From Vitrella brassicaformis (lineage: Eukaryota; Sar; Vitrellaceae), in the NCBI GenBank assembly GCA_001179505.1, contig CDMY01000897.1, positions 124,001 through 188,000 on the forward strand: DNA of 64,000 nt, given 5' to 3'. Made by a program: the position numbers and the translations under genes. Positions 61,901 through 64,000 of this stretch are shown here, piece after piece. The stretch's first letter is position 1, and each line of letters starts with the position of its first letter. The notes beneath the pieces were generated by a model that was not told where the DNA came from, did no database searches, and was given only the letters and a program-made list of their open reading frames with translations.

Positions 61901-63696
61901 GTGCCAAACATCCAGCCCACCCCACACCCTCCTCTCTCGCCCAGCTTGGCTCACCGGTGTAGATGACGACACCGTAGAGGTACTCGGTGTTCCTGAGCCT
62001 TGACCCCTTGAGGATGAAGTTCTTGGCGTCGATGGACGTGTTGCGCGGATACTCGTCCAGCTTGAGCGTCCCAGTAAAGGTGTCCAGCCGGTTTGACGGC
62101 GGCTCGCAGCTGATCTTCCCACGCTTAGACTTGAGCGTGCCGTGCGTCTCGGCTGACGGACGAGACAGACCCCAAATCCATTCAACACGCACACAAACAG
62201 CAGTGCAGTCTGTGTTGATTACTTACTCTTGGTGTCTTCAACGGCGTTTTTTGGTTTGAGGCTGGTTTCTCCGTCGAGCATGGCGGTCTCGACGTAGGCA
62301 ATGCCTTCGGTGGGGTCGTTGGTGGCCAGGATGACCATGTCGGCAGGCACGTCGTCGCCGTCCTCCAGACGCACAATGTCGCCCACCTGCACACACCATA
62401 CCATCCACACACACACACACACACACAAGACACACACCCATGTCCAGTCCACAGTACTGAGTGTGTGTTCATTGTGAGGGTCGATGGGATGGGCGTGTAA
62501 GTGAAGTGTTTATGGTATGGTGTGTTCAGCTGACACGCATGAAATACATAATATCAACACGATAGATCTAATGCCTCGCTGCACCACCGGCGCAGCTTAG
62601 ATTCAGTGCCCGTAATCATCCCGACCACCGCCAACGCACTCCACTCACACACATGCCCCTCCATCCCATCTCATCTCTCTCCCCTCCCCTCTCCCCCACT
62701 GCCCCCACTGACCTTGACGTCAGCCCATCTGGCCCGTTTCAGTTTGTTGGAGTTTGGTTCGGGGTCGAGAATGTCGCACTTCCTGTTGTTGACCTTGACG
62801 TCGTTCTTGTACCGACGCCAATCCTCGTAACCGTCCTTCACCATCTGATAGAGATAGAGGGATTCATTGACACACATGACATATATGACCCCCCACAGAC
62901 AGACAAACAGGCAAGCCACGCCATAATCCCCTGGCTGCCCTGCCGCCTAGTTCTGCGAACGTACCGTGACGAACAAAACGATACTCAGAGGGACGATCGT
63001 CGCCCATCTGAACCGAAGTATCAAATCAAGACACACACGTACACACACTCATGCCATGCCATGCCATGCCTCGAGCGGCCTGCCTGTCTTCGGGCAAATG
63101 TTAAAGGTGTGCCGGCCCGGCCCCTCCCTGCTCGGCTTACGATGACGTGGGCGAGACGTTGAGCGGCAGCAGCTGCAGGATGGACACGACCAGGAACCAC
63201 CAGTTGGCCCACCGATGGAACTGCTCCCACAAGTTCTTGGGCACAAAGTTCCATACCTACGCCACAGACAGACAGGGGAGCGCCAATCAGCCAACCAGCC
63301 AATCGGTCTGTCTGTCTGTCTGTCTGTCGGTCCTTTGCCCACCCACCCTGTAGCGATTGGTGCGGACATTATTGTCAGGGAAGCTCGCGTTGTGCTCCTC
63401 CTCCTCGTCGCCGGGGGAAGCATTGATGCGAATCTAAGAAACAGACAGACAGACAGACATCAGACACAACCGACAGGGCAATAAAGTAAGCAGTGTTGCG
63501 ATGCAACGTTCTTGGCAATGGGTCAAGTCATGTGTCCGCCGTTGTCCTCTGCTCTCACCCTTCGCCAGCCGTGTCCAAGTCCGTCAGCGGGCTGATGCAT
63601 GGAACTGTGAGTGTGCGACAGGCCGAAGGGGCCGAATCTCGGGGAGGTCCCCGTCTTCCGCTCCGACGACGGCAAACTCACCAGCTCCACACTCAT
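49161..63696 (-). CDS. P4-ATPase/guanylate cyclase fusion protein
   Basis: The complete gene. The start ATG at 63694-63696 (MSVELVSLPSSERK) lies in exon 63559-63696, followed by exon 63347-63433 and VWNFVPKNLWEQFHRW. The product is very roughly 3,500 residues. The flippase half has LDGET (about 62275), VPISL (about 61595), the phosphorylation motif SDKTGTIT (about 61395), LTGDKRETA and GDGANDVSML (about 57830), all the P4-ATPase signatures. The cyclase half has TM bundles, then catalytic domain C1 (about 54720-53830), a second TM bundle, catalytic domain C2 (about 51420-50390) and a long disordered tail with a Gln run. Apicomplexan orthologues make cGMP that activates PKG for egress and motility. 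A 300-N gap falls in an intron (about 55217-55665). TGA at 49161. Confidence 0.93.
49235..49262. repeat. Coding (CTG/CAG)n tract
   Basis: A trinucleotide run that encodes a short Gln stretch (GGQQQQQQQRGG) near the C-terminus of the cyclase. Confidence 0.85.
50390..51420 (-). other. Cyclase catalytic domain C2 with large insert
   Basis: FLFADIVGFTSWAKGVPP carries the first metal Asp and VCTIGDAYVAVTHG the second. An inserted Ser/Gln/Gly-rich segment of about 90 residues (about 51180-50880) follows before the helix KMFKMAHSMLNKIHQV. The transition-state Asn/Arg motif is degenerate: DVLTGNMMES in place of D-x-V-N-x-A-S-R-M. Confidence 0.85.
53830..54720 (-). other. Cyclase catalytic domain C1
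   Basis: VSVIFCDIYAFHELVASM holds an Asp at metal site 1. KIETVAETYLAASG has the purine-specifying Glu expected for GTP, but Glu replaces the second metal Asp. PQYALFGDTVN splices to TASRMKTTG, so the transition-state Asn and Arg are intact. The domain ends KTHVKGKGLMDTYLL. Confidence 0.85.
55317..55649. other. 300-N assembly gap flanked by poly-G
   Basis: N runs from 55332 to 55631. It is bordered by about 15 G on the left and 18 G on the right. It sits in an intron of the cyclase gene between exons ending ATIDVVS and starting TSDGVQTT, so no coding sequence need be missing. The N length is a round 300 and probably arbitrary. Confidence 0.9.
57960..58085. repeat. Compound (CA)n(GA)n microsatellite intron of the cyclase gene
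   Basis: On the plus strand (CA)n is joined to (GA)n. In the sense direction this is (CT)n(TG)n leading to the acceptor, and CA-rich sequence follows the donor. It is the same composite as in the channel and transporter introns. Confidence 0.8.
62396..62711. other. Long intron of the cyclase gene without other features
   Basis: About 316 bases between exons encoding RARWADVK and VGDIVRLEDGDD. It contains (CA)n near the acceptor side and CT-rich sequence near the donor. No nested gene is visible. Confidence 0.65.
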
Positions 63697-64000
63697 CCTC
63701 AAACCACAAGAGTAGCGGACTGCACGCCTCTTGCTTCAAGGACCAGCACCGCACGAGCCTCACTCAGATGACCGAATGGCCCTCCCGCCGCATGATCTCA
63801 CAGCACCTGCTCACGTGTGCTCTCCGTCATCACATGGTTCTCCGATATCAGTCGCAAAGCTCCAATTTCCTCTCGAGATAGATCTGCGCGAGCTCACATC
63901 TGAGCTCGCAAATGAAGGAGACCGGAACAAGGAGAAATGGCCACGATGGAGGTCCGGCAGAGGCATCACTGGAGCGCTGCATGATGGCGTAATGCACGAA
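63697..64000. promoter_or_regulatory. 5' flank of the P4-ATPase/guanylate cyclase gene
   Basis: A stretch of 304 bases upstream of the start codon, reaching the window edge. It carries a GAGCTCACATCTGAGCTC inverted repeat at about 63890-63908. No further coding exon in frame with the cyclase start was recognised. Confidence 0.4.

Overview
This is nuclear DNA of a unicellular eukaryote, most likely an alveolate alga of the chromerid/apicomplexan lineage (a Vitrella-like genome is my best guess). Four things point there. The coding DNA is GC-rich and cut by many short GT-AG introns. Genes are densely packed on both strands, with short head-to-head promoters. One gene is a P4-ATPase fused to a two-domain guanylate cyclase, an architecture known from apicomplexans, ciliates and their relatives. 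Two intergenic regions carry plant-type telomere-like TTTAGGG motifs. I saw no bacterial operons, CRISPR arrays, rRNA, tRNA or transposase. One 300-N assembly gap (55332-55631) lies inside an intron.

Layout. 1-23401 (+): the 3' part of one giant gene for an IP3 receptor/ryanodine receptor superfamily calcium-release channel, with helical-repeat, ConA-like and SPRY-like modules upstream of a RIH-associated domain and a C-terminal pore. 24002-26150 (-): a TPR protein. 26423-29608 (+): an OFA-like MFS transporter with many tiny exons. 30008-33699 (-): a TMEM161-like membrane protein. 34084-35693 (+): an EEF1AKMT4/METTL13-type methyltransferase. 36543-37703 (-): an unknown protein with a signal peptide. 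38142-38813 (-): a basic protein with FRG1-like ends. 38919-40426 (+): ribosomal protein eL8 (RPL7A). 41355-43538 (-): a sugar-porter MFS protein. 44187-46544 (-): an AMSH/STAMBP-type JAMM deubiquitinase. 46712-47482 (+): a small coiled-coil protein. 47483-49160: repeat-rich intergenic DNA. 49161-63696 (-): the complete P4-ATPase/guanylate cyclase.

How they may connect. The two giant genes belong to the same signalling logic. In apicomplexans, cGMP made by the P4-ATPase/cyclase activates PKG and phosphoinositide turnover, which releases stored calcium through a channel that has never been identified there. Here the cyclase and a recognisable IP3R/RyR-type channel lie about 26 kb apart in a photosynthetic relative. 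The channel keeps the IP3R-type membrane core and C-terminal C2H2 finger, but its pore loop lacks the usual GGGVGD filter. The other genes are housekeeping or transport genes with no clear shared pathway.

Splice junctions were inferred by eye. The eL8, methyltransferase and small coiled-coil models close in frame over all exons. The giant genes are reliable in domain content but not at every exon border.
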